Below the pieces are notes generated by a model. It did no database searches, was not told the origin of the DNA, and saw only the letters and a list, made by a program, of their open reading frames with translations. From positions 3,286,001 to 3,350,000 of the forward strand of contig NZ_JAUSXO010000001.1 in NCBI RefSeq assembly GCF_030816075.1: DNA of 64,000 bases, written 5' to 3'. Made by a program: the position numbers and the translations under genes. Below, piece by piece: positions 63,372 through 64,000 of this stretch (its first letter is position 1; each line of letters opens with the position of its first letter). Source of the stretch: Arthrobacter agilis (GTDB lineage Bacteria; Actinomycetota; Actinomycetes; Actinomycetales; Micrococcaceae).

Positions 63372-64000
63372 ATGTCTGACTCCACCCGCATCCTCGTCGT
63401 CGACAACTACGACAGCTTCGTCTACACCCTCGTGGGCTACCTGCAGGAGCTCGGCGCGGAGACCACAGTGGTCCGGAACGACGACGTCACCCTTGCCGAG
63501 GCGCAGGACATGGCCGCGTCCCGCGACGGCGTCCTGATCTCCCCGGGTCCGGGCACGCCGGCCGACGCCGGCGTGTGCGTGGACCTCATCAGGTGGTGTG
63601 GTGAGCACGGCAAGCCGATGCTCGGGGTGTGCCTCGGCCACCAGGCACTCGCCGAGGCCTACGGAGGGACCGTGACGCACGCCCCGGAGCTCATGCACGG
63701 CAAGACGTCCCTCGTGGAACACGATGCGACGAGCGTCTTCGCCGGTCTCCCCTCTCCGGTCACCGCGACGCGCTACCACTCGCTCGCAGCGGTCAGTGAC
63801 GACGTCCCGGCGGACCTCACCGTCACGGCCCGCACGGCGAGTGGCATCATCATGGGTCTCGAGCACAGGACGGCGCCGCTGTGCGGCGTCCAGTTCCATC
63901 CGGAGTCGGTGCTGACCGAGGGCGGCTACCAGATGCTGGGCAACTGGCTGGAGTCCCTCGGGCTCGAGGGTGCCGCTGCCACGGCCGCCGGGCTGAGCCC
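63372..64000 (+). CDS. pabA: Aminodeoxychorismate/anthranilate synthase component II (glutamine amidotransferase), partial
   Basis: Class I glutamine amidotransferase that supplies ammonia to chorismate for p-aminobenzoate or tryptophan synthesis. 209 codons seen before the right edge. Motifs LVVDNYDSFVYTLVGYLQEL, catalytic Cys in PMLGVCLGHQALAEAYGG, and His/Glu in CGVQFHPESVLTEGG. In actinobacteria this position, upstream of pknB/pknA, is annotated pabA or trpG; the sequence alone does not separate them. Confidence 0.93.
   Translation, partial: MSDSTRILVVDNYDSFVYTLVGYLQELGAETTVVRNDDVTLAEAQDMAASRDGVLISPGPGTPADAGVCVDLIRWCGEHGKPMLGVCLGHQALAEAYGGTVTHAPELMHGKTSLVEHDATSVFAGLPSPVTATRYHSLAAVSDDVPADLTVTARTASGIIMGLEHRTAPLCGVQFHPESVLTEGGYQMLGNWLESLGLEGAAATAAGLS

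Overview
The window is a high-GC Gram-positive chromosome segment that contains the replication origin. Gene content and order (parB-parA-rsmG-jag-yidC-yidD-rnpA-rpmH | dnaA-oriC-dnaN-gnd-recF-DUF721-gyrB-gyrA-DUF3566-tRNA-Ile-DLW39-tRNA-Ala ... ppiA-rhomboid-crgA-sortase E-pabA/trpG), the mycothiol gene mshA, crgA and many GTG starts point to an actinobacterium, most likely the Micrococcaceae (Arthrobacter sensu lato). The species call is inference. I see no insertion sequence, prophage, CRISPR array or rRNA.

Left part (1-13.7 kb): a glycine catabolic operon (gcvP-gcvT-sdaA, reading left, sdaA cut by the window edge) lies behind a tandem glycine riboswitch. Then come a secreted SGNH hydrolase and a flavin monooxygenase. 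Next is a membrane signal peptidase I with a cytosolic Hpt-like tail that has lost its phospho-histidine. It faces an OmpR-type response regulator and a membrane GGDEF-EAL protein. A methyltransferase and a frameshifted STAS-like gene follow.

13.7-31.7 kb: a drug-efflux MFS pump diverges from its TetR regulator over a perfect 20-bp palindrome. The iron operon efeU-efeO-efeB sits behind a DtxR/IdeR-type box. A GT87 / FemX-like / FAD-oxidoreductase operon diverges from ino1. An mshA-phosphatase-fhs operon follows, so Ino1 and MshA, the first steps of mycothiol synthesis, are nearly adjacent, with a candidate for the unassigned inositol-phosphate phosphatase between them. A sparsely coding kilobase (28.65-29.64 kb) holds two possible small genes and strong hairpins. 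A histidine phosphatase is translationally coupled to the CCA-adding enzyme.

31.9-39.7 kb: NUDIX hydrolase, murJ, a separate pseudokinase/discoidin-like membrane protein (the part that is fused to MviN in mycobacteria), trxB and trxA. After the trxA terminator come about 2.4 kb without credible genes but with seven parS sites, the last inside a 40-bp perfect palindrome just past parB.

39.7-57.7 kb: the origin region proper. ParA and ParB each carry another parS inside their coding sequence (nine sites in about 4.7 kb). dnaA is followed by an oriC of about 0.47 kb with DnaA boxes and an AT-rich stretch, then dnaN, gnd, recF, DUF721, gyrB and gyrA. Most genes left of the origin between parB and rpmH read left and those to the right read right, in the direction of fork movement.

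57.7-64 kb: two tRNA genes flanking a tiny DLW-39 gene, an EamA transporter, a membrane-anchored helical protein, cyclophilin, rhomboid protease, a second DnaA-box cluster next to crgA, a class E sortase, a small membrane protein and a glutamine amidotransferase cut by the right edge.
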